Notes: generated from the letters alone by a model not told the origin. Shown: positions 7,739 to 16,400, counted from the stretch's first letter. The stretch is 27,712 nucleotides of DNA from JANQGH01 sp039177555 (GCA_039177555.1 JBCDFV010000050.1:1-27712); one strand, 5' to 3'. Program-made: numbers and translations.

Positions 7739-9034
7739 ATGACACGAATGACCAAGTCCGTTCTTCTGGCCTCGGCCGCCGCGTTCCTGTCCACTGGTCT
7801 GGCGGCGACGCCGGGCCTGGCGCAGGAGGAAATTCTGTTCTGGTCGACCCAGGCCCGCCCGGTGGAAGAGGCGCAGGCCATGCGCGACGACGTGCTGGCC
7901 GGCTTTGACGGCGCCGGGGCGGTGAACTATCAGCCCCAGGACCAGGGTCCGTTCCTTACTAGGCTTGAAGCGGAGTTCGCCACCGACACCGGTACCATCG
8001 GTCTGATCGGCGCCCTGCACGGCGACTTCACGGCACTCGGCAACGACAATCTGGTCGACCTCTCAAGCGTCGACACGGCCAGCCTGGGCATCAGCGACGC
8101 GCTGTTGGAACTCGGCCGCATGGGCTCGGACGAGCAGCTTTACATGCCCTGGATGCAGGCGACCTACATCATGGCCGCCAATCGCGAGGCGTTGCCCTAT
8201 CTGCCGGACGGTGCCGACATCAACGCATTGACCTACGAGGAATTGATCGAGTGGGGTCAAAACATGGCGGAAGCCGAGGGATCACCCAAGATTGGCATTC
8301 CGGCCGGCCCCAGCGGCCTGATCCACCGGTTCTTCCAAGGCTATCTCTACCCGTCATTCACGGATTCGATGGTGACCGAGTTCCGGTCTGCCGAGGCCGA
8401 GGCGATGTGGGAGACCTTCCTGGATCTGTGGGCCGTCACCAGCCCGGCCTCGCCCAACTACAACTTCATGCAGGAGCAGCTCTTGACCGGCGAGGTTTGG
8501 GTCGCGTTCGACCATACCGCCCGGCTGGCCGAGGCCTTCAACGAGCGGCCCGAGGATTTCGTCGCCTTCCCAGCACCGGCGGGCCCGACCGGTCGCGGCT
8601 TCATGCCGGTGCTGGCCGGTGTGGCGATCCCGCGTACGGCGCCTGACCAAACCGTATCGATGGATCTGACGGAGTTCCTGTTGGAGCCTAATACGCAGAT
8701 CGCGACCTTGCGGGCGACCAACTTCTTCCCCGTCGTCGACGTCGAGTTGCCGGCCCAGATGCCGGCATCGGTGCGTGCGTCCAGCGCGGCGATTGCCGCG
8801 CAGTCCGGTTCGCCTGACGCCAATCCGGGCCTGCTGCCGGTCGGCCTCGGTGACCTGGGTGGCCAGTTCAACCAGGTCTATACCGACACGTTCCAGCGCA
8901 TCGCGCTTGCCGGCCAGGACATCAGGACGGTTCTGGACGACCAGGCGGACACGCTGCGGTCGATCATGGATGAGGCCGGTGCCCCGTGCTGGGCGCCCGA
9001 CCCGCCATCGGACGGACCGTGCCCGGTCAACTAA
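7739..9034 (+). CDS. periplasmic sugar-binding protein of ABC transporter (family 1)
   Basis: The substrate-binding component of a carbohydrate ABC importer, 431 residues. A Sec signal peptide covers residues 1-28 (MTKSVLLASAAAFLSTGLAA core, predicted cleavage after GLA28 before QEEILFWS). The mature part resembles family 1 extracellular solute-binding proteins. The extreme C-terminus has two cysteines, Cys417 and Cys428, ten residues apart in a Pro/Asp-rich tail, which could form a disulfide in the periplasm. ATG 7739 follows GGGAGGA at 7728-7734, a very strong ribosome binding site. The two permease genes follow, after a stable intercistronic hairpin. The ligand cannot be read from sequence. 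Confidence 0.9.
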   Translation: MTRMTKSVLLASAAAFLSTGLAATPGLAQEEILFWSTQARPVEEAQAMRDDVLAGFDGAGAVNYQPQDQGPFLTRLEAEFATDTGTIGLIGALHGDFTALGNDNLVDLSSVDTASLGISDALLELGRMGSDEQLYMPWMQATYIMAANREALPYLPDGADINALTYEELIEWGQNMAEAEGSPKIGIPAGPSGLIHRFFQGYLYPSFTDSMVTEFRSAEAEAMWETFLDLWAVTSPASPNYNFMQEQLLTGEVWVAFDHTARLAEAFNERPEDFVAFPAPAGPTGRGFMPVLAGVAIPRTAPDQTVSMDLTEFLLEPNTQIATLRATNFFPVVDVELPAQMPASVRASSAAIAAQSGSPDANPGLLPVGLGDLGGQFNQVYTDTFQRIALAGQDIRTVLDDQADTLRSIMDEAGAPCWAPDPPSDGPCPVN

Positions 9035-9044
9035 GTCCGTGAAA

Positions 9045-9071
9045 ACGCCGGCGGCGCTGAGCCGCCGGCGT
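9045..9071 (+). promoter_or_regulatory. intercistronic stem-loop between binding protein and permease
   Basis: ACGCCGGCGGC (9045-9055) pairs perfectly with GCCGCCGGCGT (9061-9071): 11 bp with a 5-nt loop, beginning 11 nt after the binding-protein stop codon. CCATCC follows rather than T, so full termination is unlikely. Such hairpins after binding-protein genes commonly protect the upstream mRNA and let binding protein outnumber permease. Confidence 0.75.
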
Positions 9072-9090
9072 CCATCCTGGAGGAAATCCG

Positions 9091-9936
9091 ATGCAAGTAA
9101 GGGCGCTGCCGTACCTGCTGCTCGCGCCGGCCGCTTTGTTTCTGGTCATCTTCTTCCTGTATCCGGCCATCGATGTCGCGATCCAGGCCTTCACCAGCGA
9201 CGGCGAGTGGACGTGGTCGAATTTCGACGAGATGGTCAGCAATTGGAACTTCAACAGAGCCCTTAGGAACACGCTGCTGCTGGCGTTGATCGTCGTGCCG
9301 CTTCAGTTGGCCCTGTCGTTGTTCATGGCGACGATGGTGACCAAGATGAAGCGGGGACGGGATCTGATTCTCTACGTCTGGACGATCCCGCTCGGCATCT
9401 CCGATCTGGCCGCTGGCATCATCTGGCTGGCGATCCTTGAGCAAAATGGCTTCCTCAACAGTGCCTTGTTCGGACTCGGCGTGATCGATAGCCCGGTAAC
9501 CTATCTAGGCTACCAAAACCCGTTCGTGTTGTTGATCGCTGTCGCCATCGCCGAGATCTGGCGCTCGACAGCGATCGTGCTGGTCATCCTGGTTGCCGGC
9601 ATGGGATTGATCCCCAAGGAGTACTACGAGGCGGCGGAGGTTTTCGGCGCCGGACCGTGGAAGCGGTTCGTCAAGGTAACGCTCCCGCTGTTGCGGCCCA
9701 GCCTGCAGACGGCCCTGATCCTGCGCACGATCCTGGCGTTCGAGGTGTTCGCCGTGGTCATCGCCTTGGCTGGCACCAACATGCCAATTTTGATGGGAGA
9801 AGTTTACCGTTGGGAATTCAATCTTCGAGATAGCGGCGTTGCTTCTGCCTACGCACTTGTCGTTCTCGGCATTTCCATTGTCTTCACGATCTTCTTCCTT
9901 TGGGTCCTGCGCACACCCAAGGAGGCAAGGGTATGA
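9091..9936 (+). CDS. ABC transporter permease (MalF/UgpA-like)
   Basis: A membrane component of the sugar importer, 281 residues with about six hydrophobic helices, the first at LLLAPAALFLVIFFLYPAI. The cytoplasmic EAA loop that docks on the ATPase reads EYYEAAEVFGAGPWKRFVKVTLPLLRP, split around residues 185-210. GGAGGAAA lies just before ATG 9091. Its stop overlaps the next permease start by 4 bp (ATGA at 9933-9936), indicating translational coupling and a heterodimeric permease. Confidence 0.93.
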   Translation: MQVRALPYLLLAPAALFLVIFFLYPAIDVAIQAFTSDGEWTWSNFDEMVSNWNFNRALRNTLLLALIVVPLQLALSLFMATMVTKMKRGRDLILYVWTIPLGISDLAAGIIWLAILEQNGFLNSALFGLGVIDSPVTYLGYQNPFVLLIAVAIAEIWRSTAIVLVILVAGMGLIPKEYYEAAEVFGAGPWKRFVKVTLPLLRPSLQTALILRTILAFEVFAVVIALAGTNMPILMGEVYRWEFNLRDSGVASAYALVVLGISIVFTIFFLWVLRTPKEARV

Positions 9937-10787
9937 CCGCCGCCGATATGGCCGTGCCGGCCAAAAAGGTACGCATGGCTGACCATAGAACCGCCTCGCG
10001 CTGGCTGATGGCGGCCACGATCACGATTCTGTGCCTCTGGGTGTTGGTTCCGATCTACCTCATCCTGGTCAATACGCTGTCCAGTCCGGCCCAAGTTAAC
10101 GGTTGGCCGCGCCAGTTCTTGCCGTCGTTCGATCTGGGCAGCCTGACATTCTTTGCCAACTATCAGGGTGTCGCCCGGGCACTGTTGAACTCTGTAGTCG
10201 TCGCCGCGCTGACGATGATCTTTTCGATCGGGCTGGGCGCGCCGGCGGGCTACGCGCTGGCCCGCTTCGATTTTCCCGGCAAGAACGTGTTTCGCGTCGT
10301 CGTGCTGATGACCAGGGCGTTCCCACTGCCGCTGTTGGCGTTGCCGTTGGCCATCATGTTCATCCAGATCGGTCTGGACGATACGCGGTTCGGCCTGGCC
10401 CTGGTGCACACAATGCTGGCGATGCCCTTTGCCATCCTGATCACGGCGTCGCTGTTTATGGGGGTTCCGTACGAGTTGGAAGAAGCCGCCTGGACGCTTG
10501 GCTGCAACCGCTTTACCGCCTTCGTGAAGGTGGTGCTGCCCCTGGTCATGCCCGGCATCGCGGCCTCGGCGGTGTTCGCCTTCGTGATCTCGTGGAACGA
10601 GGTGTTCGCCGCGGCGGTGCTGACGATCCAGAATCGGACTCTGCCAGCGTTCTTGCTGACCAGCTTGAACGAGGCGCCGACCGAACTGAAGTTTGCGGGC
10701 GGCGCGGTGCTGGTTCTGCCGGCGCTGTTCTTCATCTTCGCCGTACGCAAGTACCTGTTCGCCATGTGGGGCATAGCCAACCGCTAG
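9933..10787 (+). CDS. ABC transporter permease (MalG/UgpE-like)
   Basis: The second membrane component, 284 residues, with about six hydrophobic helices (first: LMAATITILCLWVLVPIYLI). The EAA loop is ELEEAAWTLGCNRFTAFVKV followed by VLPLVMPG. ATG 9933 is chosen because AGGAGG lies about 8 nt upstream and because it forms the ATGA overlap with the previous gene. An upstream in-frame start at 9900 would lie well inside the preceding gene. The ATPase gene begins 24 bp downstream. Confidence 0.93.
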   Translation: MTAADMAVPAKKVRMADHRTASRWLMAATITILCLWVLVPIYLILVNTLSSPAQVNGWPRQFLPSFDLGSLTFFANYQGVARALLNSVVVAALTMIFSIGLGAPAGYALARFDFPGKNVFRVVVLMTRAFPLPLLALPLAIMFIQIGLDDTRFGLALVHTMLAMPFAILITASLFMGVPYELEEAAWTLGCNRFTAFVKVVLPLVMPGIAASAVFAFVISWNEVFAAAVLTIQNRTLPAFLLTSLNEAPTELKFAGGAVLVLPALFFIFAVRKYLFAMWGIANR

Positions 10788-10811
10788 GCCACACCGGTAG
10801 GGAGCAATCAT

Positions 10812-11852
10812 ATGGCTGAAATCAACATCAAGGGTGTCGAGAAGCGCTTTGCCTCGTTCACCGCCCTGCATTCCATCGACCTGACGGTGAAGGATCAGGA
10901 GTTTCTTGTGCTGCTGGGCGCGTCCGGCTGTGGCAAGACGACTTTGCTGCGTCTGATCGCCGGCCTGGATTTTGCCACCGAGGGCGAGATCCAGATCGGC
11001 GGCAAGCGGGTCAACGAGTTGCCGCCGCGCTCGCGCGAGATCGCCATGGTGTTCCAGAACTATGCGGTGTTTCCGCACTTGACCGTGTTCGACAATATCG
11101 GCTTTGGCCTCCGCATGAAGAAGATGCCAAGCGACCAGATCCGCCAGAAGGTCACCAAGGCTGCCGAGATGATGCATATCGAGCAATTGCTGGAGCGCTA
11201 TTCCGGCCAACTGTCAGGCGGTCAGCGCCAGCGCGTGGCGGTCGCCCGCGCCCTGGCGATGGAGCCGGAGGTCCTGTTGATGGACGAGCCGCTGTCCAAT
11301 CTCGACGCCCTGCTGCGCATGGAGATGCGGGCGGAGTTGAAGGGCGTCCTTCAGGAAAGCAAGACCACGACGATCTATGTGACCCACGATCAGGTGGAGG
11401 CCATGAGCATGGCCGATCGGATCGCTGTCATGCATGGCGGGCACATTATCCAGGCCGCATCCCCGATCAGCGTCTATCGTGATCCGGCCTCGCGCTTTGT
11501 CGGCAGCTTCATCGGCAACCCGCCCATGAACTTCCTGCCGGCTAAGCGTTCCAACGGCCATTGGACGGCGGCGGGCGTGGCCTTCGACGGCCCGTCGGTC
11601 GACAAGGAGACCATTGAGTTCGCCATCCGTCCGGAGGATCTCGATCCGTCGGACACGGGTCTGTCGGGCCGGGTCAGGGTCGTCGAACCGCTCGGCGCCC
11701 ATCAGCTCGTCACCATGGATGTGGACGGCCATTTGTTCCGTGCCGTGCTGGAAAGCGATTTGCCGATCGGCTCCGGCGAGACCATCACCCTGGCGCCGAA
11801 GCCGGATCGCATCCGCTGGTTCGATCCGGAATCGGAGCAGGCGCTGCAATGA
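10812..11852 (+). CDS. ABC transporter ATP-binding protein (MalK/UgpC-like)
   Basis: The cytoplasmic ATPase that powers the importer, 346 residues. Walker A is GASGCGKTT (36-44), the Q-loop Gln82, the signature LSGGQ (134-138), Walker B LLMDEP with Asp158 and Glu159, and the switch His192 in THDQVEAM. The C-terminal 110 residues form the OB/TOBE-type regulatory domain of the MalK/UgpC/MsmK group, starting after FIGNPPMNFLPA. The stop overlaps the GH63 start by 4 bp (ATGA, 11849-11852), tying the hydrolase to the transporter. Confidence 0.95.
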   Translation: MAEINIKGVEKRFASFTALHSIDLTVKDQEFLVLLGASGCGKTTLLRLIAGLDFATEGEIQIGGKRVNELPPRSREIAMVFQNYAVFPHLTVFDNIGFGLRMKKMPSDQIRQKVTKAAEMMHIEQLLERYSGQLSGGQRQRVAVARALAMEPEVLLMDEPLSNLDALLRMEMRAELKGVLQESKTTTIYVTHDQVEAMSMADRIAVMHGGHIIQAASPISVYRDPASRFVGSFIGNPPMNFLPAKRSNGHWTAAGVAFDGPSVDKETIEFAIRPEDLDPSDTGLSGRVRVVEPLGAHQLVTMDVDGHLFRAVLESDLPIGSGETITLAPKPDRIRWFDPESEQALQ

Positions 11853-13150
11853 GCGAGGTTGGCGCAGGCGCCAGCCCACCGCCGGATCTGTCCGCGCTGG
11901 CCTGGACCATTCTTGAGGACAACGACCGCGGCCAATACTCCGTGCCGACCAGCGGGCTCTATCCCTTTCAATGGAACTGGGATTCCTGCCTGACCGCGCT
12001 GGGCCAGGCCCGGCGGCACGAGGCACGGGCTTGGACCGAGATCGCTACGCTGATGGAGCATCAATGGCCCGACGGCATGGTGCCCCACATCATCTTTCAC
12101 CAGCAGGACGACAGCTATTTTCCGGGTCCGGACGTCTGGGGCACGGGCCGGCCGGTGGCAACCTCCGGCATCACCCAGCCGCCGATCGCCGGCTTTGTCA
12201 TGCGCCGGCTGTTTGAACGGGCACGAGACAAGGCGCTGGCCGAGGAACGCGCCCGCGAGCTGTTGCCCAAGGTCGCCGCCTGGCACGACTGGTTCTATGC
12301 CAATCGGGACCCGGGGGGCACCGGCCTGGTCGCCATCGTGCATCCGTGGGAATCCGGCCGCGACAATTCGATCGATTGGGACGAGGCGCTTGCCCGCGTG
12401 CCGGACGAGGGCGTGGCACCCTATGTGCGCAAGGACACGTCCCATGTCGATCATGCCCAGCGTCCGACGAAGGCGGAGTACGACCGCTATCTTTGGCTCG
12501 TGCAGCACTTTCGAAGCCTCGGCTGGGACAACTCCCGGATTCACGACGCCTCGCCGTTTCGCGTCGTCGATCCGGGTCTGAACGCCATCCTGGTCAGGTC
12601 GGCGGACGATCTGGCTTGGCTGGCCGACAGCCTCGGCGAACCGGCCCTGGCCGATCGGCAGAAGCGGCACGCGGAGAATGGCCGCGCCGCGCTCGACAGC
12701 CTGTGGAGCGACGATCACGGCCAGTATGTCTGCTTCGACCGCGTATCGTCCGCCCCGGTCGACAGCGCCACGATCGGCGGCATCCTGCCCATCTTCGCCG
12801 GCATTCCTGATCCGGCGCGGTTCTCGGCCACGGTCGCCCGCTTGACTCTGCTGCTGTCTCGGGCGCGCTTTGCCACCGCCAGCCATGACCCGGCCGATCC
12901 GCGATTCGACGGCCTGCGCTATTGGCGCGGCCCGGCCTGGCTGATCGTGAACTACCTGCTGGTCGATGGCCTGACGCGGGCGGGCGAGGGCGATTTGGCC
13001 CGGCGGATCATCGACAGCAGTCTGGCGCTGACCAAGGACGGCGACCTGTCGGAGTATTACGACCCGCACACCGGCCAGGGCCTCGGCGGCGGCCATTTCT
13101 CTTGGACCGCCGCGATGGTGCTTGAGTTCCTGGATCTGCAGGAAGGTTGA
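11849..13150 (+). CDS. GH63-type glycoside hydrolase, glucosylglycerate/mannosylglycerate hydrolase-like
   Basis: A cytoplasmic (no signal peptide) 433-residue (alpha/alpha)6-barrel hydrolase resembling the mannosylglycerate/glucosylglycerate hydrolases of GH63. Supporting segments are SGLYPFQWNWDSC (35-47), QWPDGMVPH, YFPGPDVWG, TSGITQPP, HPWESGRDNSIDWD with Asp172 as likely catalytic acid, YWRGPAWLIVNYLL, and SEYYDPHTGQGLGGGHFSW with Glu402 as likely catalytic base. Spacing and length fit the short bacterial hydrolases rather than the long GH63 glucosidases or GH37 trehalase. It is the last gene of the LacI/ABC operon and overlaps the ATPase gene by 4 bp. I infer that it cleaves the imported compound in the cytoplasm. 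The substrate is a family-based inference; trehalose or another alpha-glucoside remains possible. Confidence 0.8.
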   Translation: MSEVGAGASPPPDLSALAWTILEDNDRGQYSVPTSGLYPFQWNWDSCLTALGQARRHEARAWTEIATLMEHQWPDGMVPHIIFHQQDDSYFPGPDVWGTGRPVATSGITQPPIAGFVMRRLFERARDKALAEERARELLPKVAAWHDWFYANRDPGGTGLVAIVHPWESGRDNSIDWDEALARVPDEGVAPYVRKDTSHVDHAQRPTKAEYDRYLWLVQHFRSLGWDNSRIHDASPFRVVDPGLNAILVRSADDLAWLADSLGEPALADRQKRHAENGRAALDSLWSDDHGQYVCFDRVSSAPVDSATIGGILPIFAGIPDPARFSATVARLTLLLSRARFATASHDPADPRFDGLRYWRGPAWLIVNYLLVDGLTRAGEGDLARRIIDSSLALTKDGDLSEYYDPHTGQGLGGGHFSWTAAMVLEFLDLQEG

Positions 13151-13284
13151 CAGCCATCGGCCGGGCAGCACCGGTGAAGCGCATGAACCAGCTCCGCCGC
13201 GACAGATTTCTGAGTGGCGCCTGCGGCTGATTTGACTAGTATGCCGCGCCAACAGCGACAGGTTCCAGGCAAGGGTTCAAGCGC

Positions 13285-14967
13285 ATGGCGGATCGGGTAT
13301 CGAACGTAACCATTGTCGGCGGCGGCACGGCGGGCTGGCTGACGGCCTGCATCGTCCATACCTTCCTCAATCGCCGTTCCGATCAGCGGCCGGTGCAGGT
13401 CACGCTCATCGAATCGCCGAACACCCCGACCATCGGCGTCGGCGAGGCGACCGTGCCCGGCATGGTCCGGCTGCTGAGCCAGCTCAAGATCGACGAATCC
13501 CGGTTCTTCCGCGAATGCAACAGCTCGTTCAAGCTGGGCGTTCGCTTTCAGGACTGGAACCGCTCGAAGAAGGGCACGCCGCAGAGCTTCGTGCACCCGT
13601 TCCAGGCCGCGCCGTACATCGACGGCTTTCCGGTCGCCTATTACTACCACGCCTTCGCCAAGGGCGACTTCGTCGACGCGACGCTGCCGCAGATGACGGC
13701 GATCGACAATCTGAAGGCGCCGCGCGAGATGGGCGCGAAGGACTATGAATCGAGCATGTCCTACGCCTATCACCTGGACGCCGGAAAGTTTGCCGGCTTC
13801 CTGCGCGATGTCTGCGTCGAGCGTGGCGTGGAGCATATTCTGGACGACCTGCAGGACGTCGAGATCGGTGAGGATGGCCGTATCACCTCCCTGCAGTTCG
13901 AACGCACGGGGCGGCGCGAGGTCGAACTCGTTATCGATTGCACGGGCTTCCGCGGCGTGATCATGCGCCAGGCCTTGAAGGAGCCCCGGACGTCCTGGTC
14001 CAACCATCTGTTGAACGACCGCGCCTTGGCGGTGCAGATCGACCATGACGACCAGACCCATCTGGAACCGTTCACACGCTCAACGGCGCTCAGCGCCGGC
14101 TGGGTCTGGAACGTGCCGCTCTACCACCGGATCGGCACCGGCTACGTCTATTCCAGCGCCTTCAAGACGGAGGAGCAGGCGACCGAGGAATTCCTGGCCC
14201 ATCTCGGCCCCCGGGCCAAGGGCAAGACGCCACGCGGCATCAAGATGGAGGTCGGGCGGACGGAGCGCAGTTGGGTCGGCAACTGCATCGCCATCGGGCT
14301 GTCGGGCGGGTTCATCGAGCCGTTGGAATCGACCGCGATCTATCTGATCGAGATGTCGGCCCGCTGGATCGTCGACCTGTTCCCCGACGCCGGCGTCTCC
14401 GAACCCCTGGCGCGCCGCTACAACCAGCGGATGGAGCGGCTGTACGCCGAAGTGCGCGACTTCGTCATGCTGCACTATCTGCTGTCCAACCGCACGGGCG
14501 ACTATTGGGAGGCGGCGCGCAACGAGGTCGACGTGTCGGATTGGCTGAAGAACAATCTGGACATCTGGCAATACACCTTGCCCTACGCCCTCGACGTCGC
14601 CGGCAACAGCCTGTTCAACGAGTGGAACTTCATCTTCGTGCTGATGGGCAAGCGGTTTTACGCCAATCGTGAACTGTCGATGGACAGCCTGCTGCAACCG
14701 GACCGCTGGCGCGAATACAGCGCCACGATCGACAGGAAGAAACACTCCGTGCTGACCAAGCTGCCGAGCCATTACGAGCTCTTGGCGAAGGTTCACGGCG
14801 ATCTGGCCGAAGAGCCCAAGCAAGCGGGGAAGGGCGACGGGACGGACGACCTGCTCTCAGCCTTTATCGCCGCGCAACCGTCATTCACCGGATCGACCAC
14901 GGCGGCCGTGACGCCCGGCGGTTTCGATCCCAGCCGGTTCAAGCGGGGGCCGACCGTCAAGCATTAG
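13285..14967 (+). CDS. flavin-dependent (tryptophan-type) halogenase
   Basis: This enzyme class uses FADH2, O2 and halide to chlorinate or brominate electron-rich aromatics such as indoles. It has 560 residues, slightly longer than PrnA-type enzymes. The FAD motif GGGTAGW is at 12-18, followed by GVGEATVP. Lys83 in NSSFKLGVRF aligns with the catalytic lysine of PrnA (Lys79), and Glu348-Ser349 in FIEPLESTAIY aligns with PrnA Glu346-Ser347. The halogenase W-x-W-x-(I/V)-P motif is present as GWVWNVP. All key residues are kept, so it is probably active. AAGG lies about 10 nt before ATG 13285. It follows the GH63 gene by 134 bp and stops 8 bp from the convergent cfa gene. No flavin reductase is visible nearby. 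The substrate is unknown. Confidence 0.92.
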   Translation: MADRVSNVTIVGGGTAGWLTACIVHTFLNRRSDQRPVQVTLIESPNTPTIGVGEATVPGMVRLLSQLKIDESRFFRECNSSFKLGVRFQDWNRSKKGTPQSFVHPFQAAPYIDGFPVAYYYHAFAKGDFVDATLPQMTAIDNLKAPREMGAKDYESSMSYAYHLDAGKFAGFLRDVCVERGVEHILDDLQDVEIGEDGRITSLQFERTGRREVELVIDCTGFRGVIMRQALKEPRTSWSNHLLNDRALAVQIDHDDQTHLEPFTRSTALSAGWVWNVPLYHRIGTGYVYSSAFKTEEQATEEFLAHLGPRAKGKTPRGIKMEVGRTERSWVGNCIAIGLSGGFIEPLESTAIYLIEMSARWIVDLFPDAGVSEPLARRYNQRMERLYAEVRDFVMLHYLLSNRTGDYWEAARNEVDVSDWLKNNLDIWQYTLPYALDVAGNSLFNEWNFIFVLMGKRFYANRELSMDSLLQPDRWREYSATIDRKKHSVLTKLPSHYELLAKVHGDLAEEPKQAGKGDGTDDLLSAFIAAQPSFTGSTTAAVTPGGFDPSRFKRGPTVKH

Positions 14968-14975
14968 CCGGCCGC

Positions 14976-16232
14976 CTATTCGGCCGCGTCGTGTCTTGTC
15001 AGCGGCGCGCGCGTTTGGGTTTGGTCCAGCAGGCGCCCTTCGGCGTCTGCCATGTAGTCGCGGGTTTGCGGCACGGCGGATCGGTCGCGGGTGAGCTGCA
15101 TCTGGAAGACTTCCCCGGCCTCCAGCCGGAAGTTCAGTTCGCAGATCACCAGATAGAATTCCCACATCCGGCAAAACCGCTCGTCCAACAGCGCGACGAC
15201 CTGGTCCCGGTTGGCCATGAAACGGTGCCGCCAATGGCGCAGCGTCTCCGCATAATGAAGGCGCCAGATCTCGATGTCCGTGACCCACAGCTCGGTGCGC
15301 TCGACCGCAGCCATCGTCTCGGATAGGGCAGGGGTGTAGCCGCCTGGAAAGATGTACTTGCGCAGCCAGGCGTTCGTGCCGCCGGGCGGATCGCAGCGGC
15401 CGATGGAATGCAACAGCGCGACGCCATCGTCGGTCAGCAACTCCTGCACCTTGGCGAAGAAGGTGTCGTAGTGCGCCACGCCGACATGTTCGAACATGCC
15501 GACGGAGACGATGCGGTCGAACGGCCCGGTGACGGCGCGATAGTCCATCGCCTCGATGCGCACGCGGTTCTCCAGGCCGCGCTCGGCGACCCGCTGGCGC
15601 GCCAGGTTGAGCTGCTCGTTCGACAGTGTGATGCCGAGAACCTCGACGCCGGTCAACTCCGCCAAGGTCATCGCCATGCCGCCCCAGCCGCAGCCGATAT
15701 CCAGCACCCGCTGTCCGGGCTTCAGGTCAAGCTTGGAGGCGATGTGCAGCTTCTTCTGTAGCTGCGCCTGTTCCAGGGTGTCGTCCGGCGATCGGAAATA
15801 GGCGCAGGAATACTGCATGTCCTCGTCCAGGAACATGCGGTAGAGCTCGTTCGACATGTCGTAATGATGGGCCACATTGGCCTTCGCGCGGCGCATCGAA
15901 TTGTGCTGATGGATGCGGCGCAGCAGCCTATTGGCCTGCATCAGTACCGATTGCCAGCCACTTAGGCGCAGGTTGCTGCGATTGCTCATCAGCAGTTCCA
16001 GCACCTCGTAGAGGCTGCAATCGACCGGCTGCAACGTGCCGTCCATCACCGCCTCGCCGACGGCCAGTTCCGGGTTCAATGCCAGGCGACGATGAAGTGC
16101 CGGGTCGGTGATCTTAAAGGCGGCGACAGGGCCAGGACGGCCCTGGAAGACGTGTGTCTGGCCGTTTGCGTCGGTCACGGTCAGCGTGCCGACACGGATT
16201 ACGGTTTTCAGCAATCGCGACAGCAGCTTCAT
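14976..16232 (-). CDS. cfa: cyclopropane-fatty-acyl-phospholipid synthase family protein
   Basis: This S-adenosylmethionine-dependent enzyme methylenates cis double bonds of membrane phospholipid acyl chains, a stationary-phase and stress adaptation. It has 418 residues. The N-terminal lipid-binding region (about 1-120) leads into HHYDMSNELYRMFLDEDMQYSCAYF when read across two segments; Cys143 matches the conserved cysteine of E. coli Cfa. The SAM motif is VLDIGCGWGG (176-185), followed by SVGMFEHVG, RKYIFPGGY, and a C-terminal FYLVICELNFR segment. The start is ATG at 16232. It is divergent from leuA across 470 bp and convergent with the halogenase, 8 bp apart. Related SAM-dependent lipid methyltransferases share this fold, so exact chemistry is slightly less certain than family. 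Confidence 0.9.
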   Translation of the reverse strand: MKLLSRLLKTVIRVGTLTVTDANGQTHVFQGRPGPVAAFKITDPALHRRLALNPELAVGEAVMDGTLQPVDCSLYEVLELLMSNRSNLRLSGWQSVLMQANRLLRRIHQHNSMRRAKANVAHHYDMSNELYRMFLDEDMQYSCAYFRSPDDTLEQAQLQKKLHIASKLDLKPGQRVLDIGCGWGGMAMTLAELTGVEVLGITLSNEQLNLARQRVAERGLENRVRIEAMDYRAVTGPFDRIVSVGMFEHVGVAHYDTFFAKVQELLTDDGVALLHSIGRCDPPGGTNAWLRKYIFPGGYTPALSETMAAVERTELWVTDIEIWRLHYAETLRHWRHRFMANRDQVVALLDERFCRMWEFYLVICELNFRLEAGEVFQMQLTRDRSAVPQTRDYMADAEGRLLDQTQTRAPLTRHDAAE

Positions 16233-16360
16233 GGTTCTTGTCTCGACCGTTTCCTTTCAAGCGCGAGTCGGGATGTAAATGATGCCGTGTCGTTGAGAAA
16301 AACGAAAGCAAAACGCTCGCCCGGCCAAAAAGCGGTACGGCCAGTGGTTCGACAAATCAG

Positions 16361-16390
16361 TTGCCTCACGCCGGCAAATCCGCATATTAG
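16361..16390 (+). promoter_or_regulatory. leuA: candidate promoter of the leuL-leuA unit
   Basis: TTGCCT (16361-16366), an 18-bp spacer, and TATTAG (16385-16390). It would start transcription near 16397, just ahead of the inverted repeat at 16401-16418 and the leader ORF at 16444. CATATT (16383-16388, 16-bp spacing) is an alternative -10 in the same place. Confidence 0.45.
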
Positions 16391-16400
16391 GGCGCCAGTA

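Noticed and set aside
9849..11210. 453-codon minus-strand frame across the permease and ATPase genes
   Set aside because: Runs antisense across two well-supported ABC genes and has a Gln/Arg/His-rich, unrecognisable translation.
11702..13252. 516-codon minus-strand frame opposite the GH63 gene
   Set aside because: Antisense to a gene with clear catalytic motifs; no recognisable domain.
14965..14995. CGGCCG repeats between halogenase and cfa as a bidirectional terminator
   Set aside because: Only a 6-bp self-complementary pairing with no T-run on either side.
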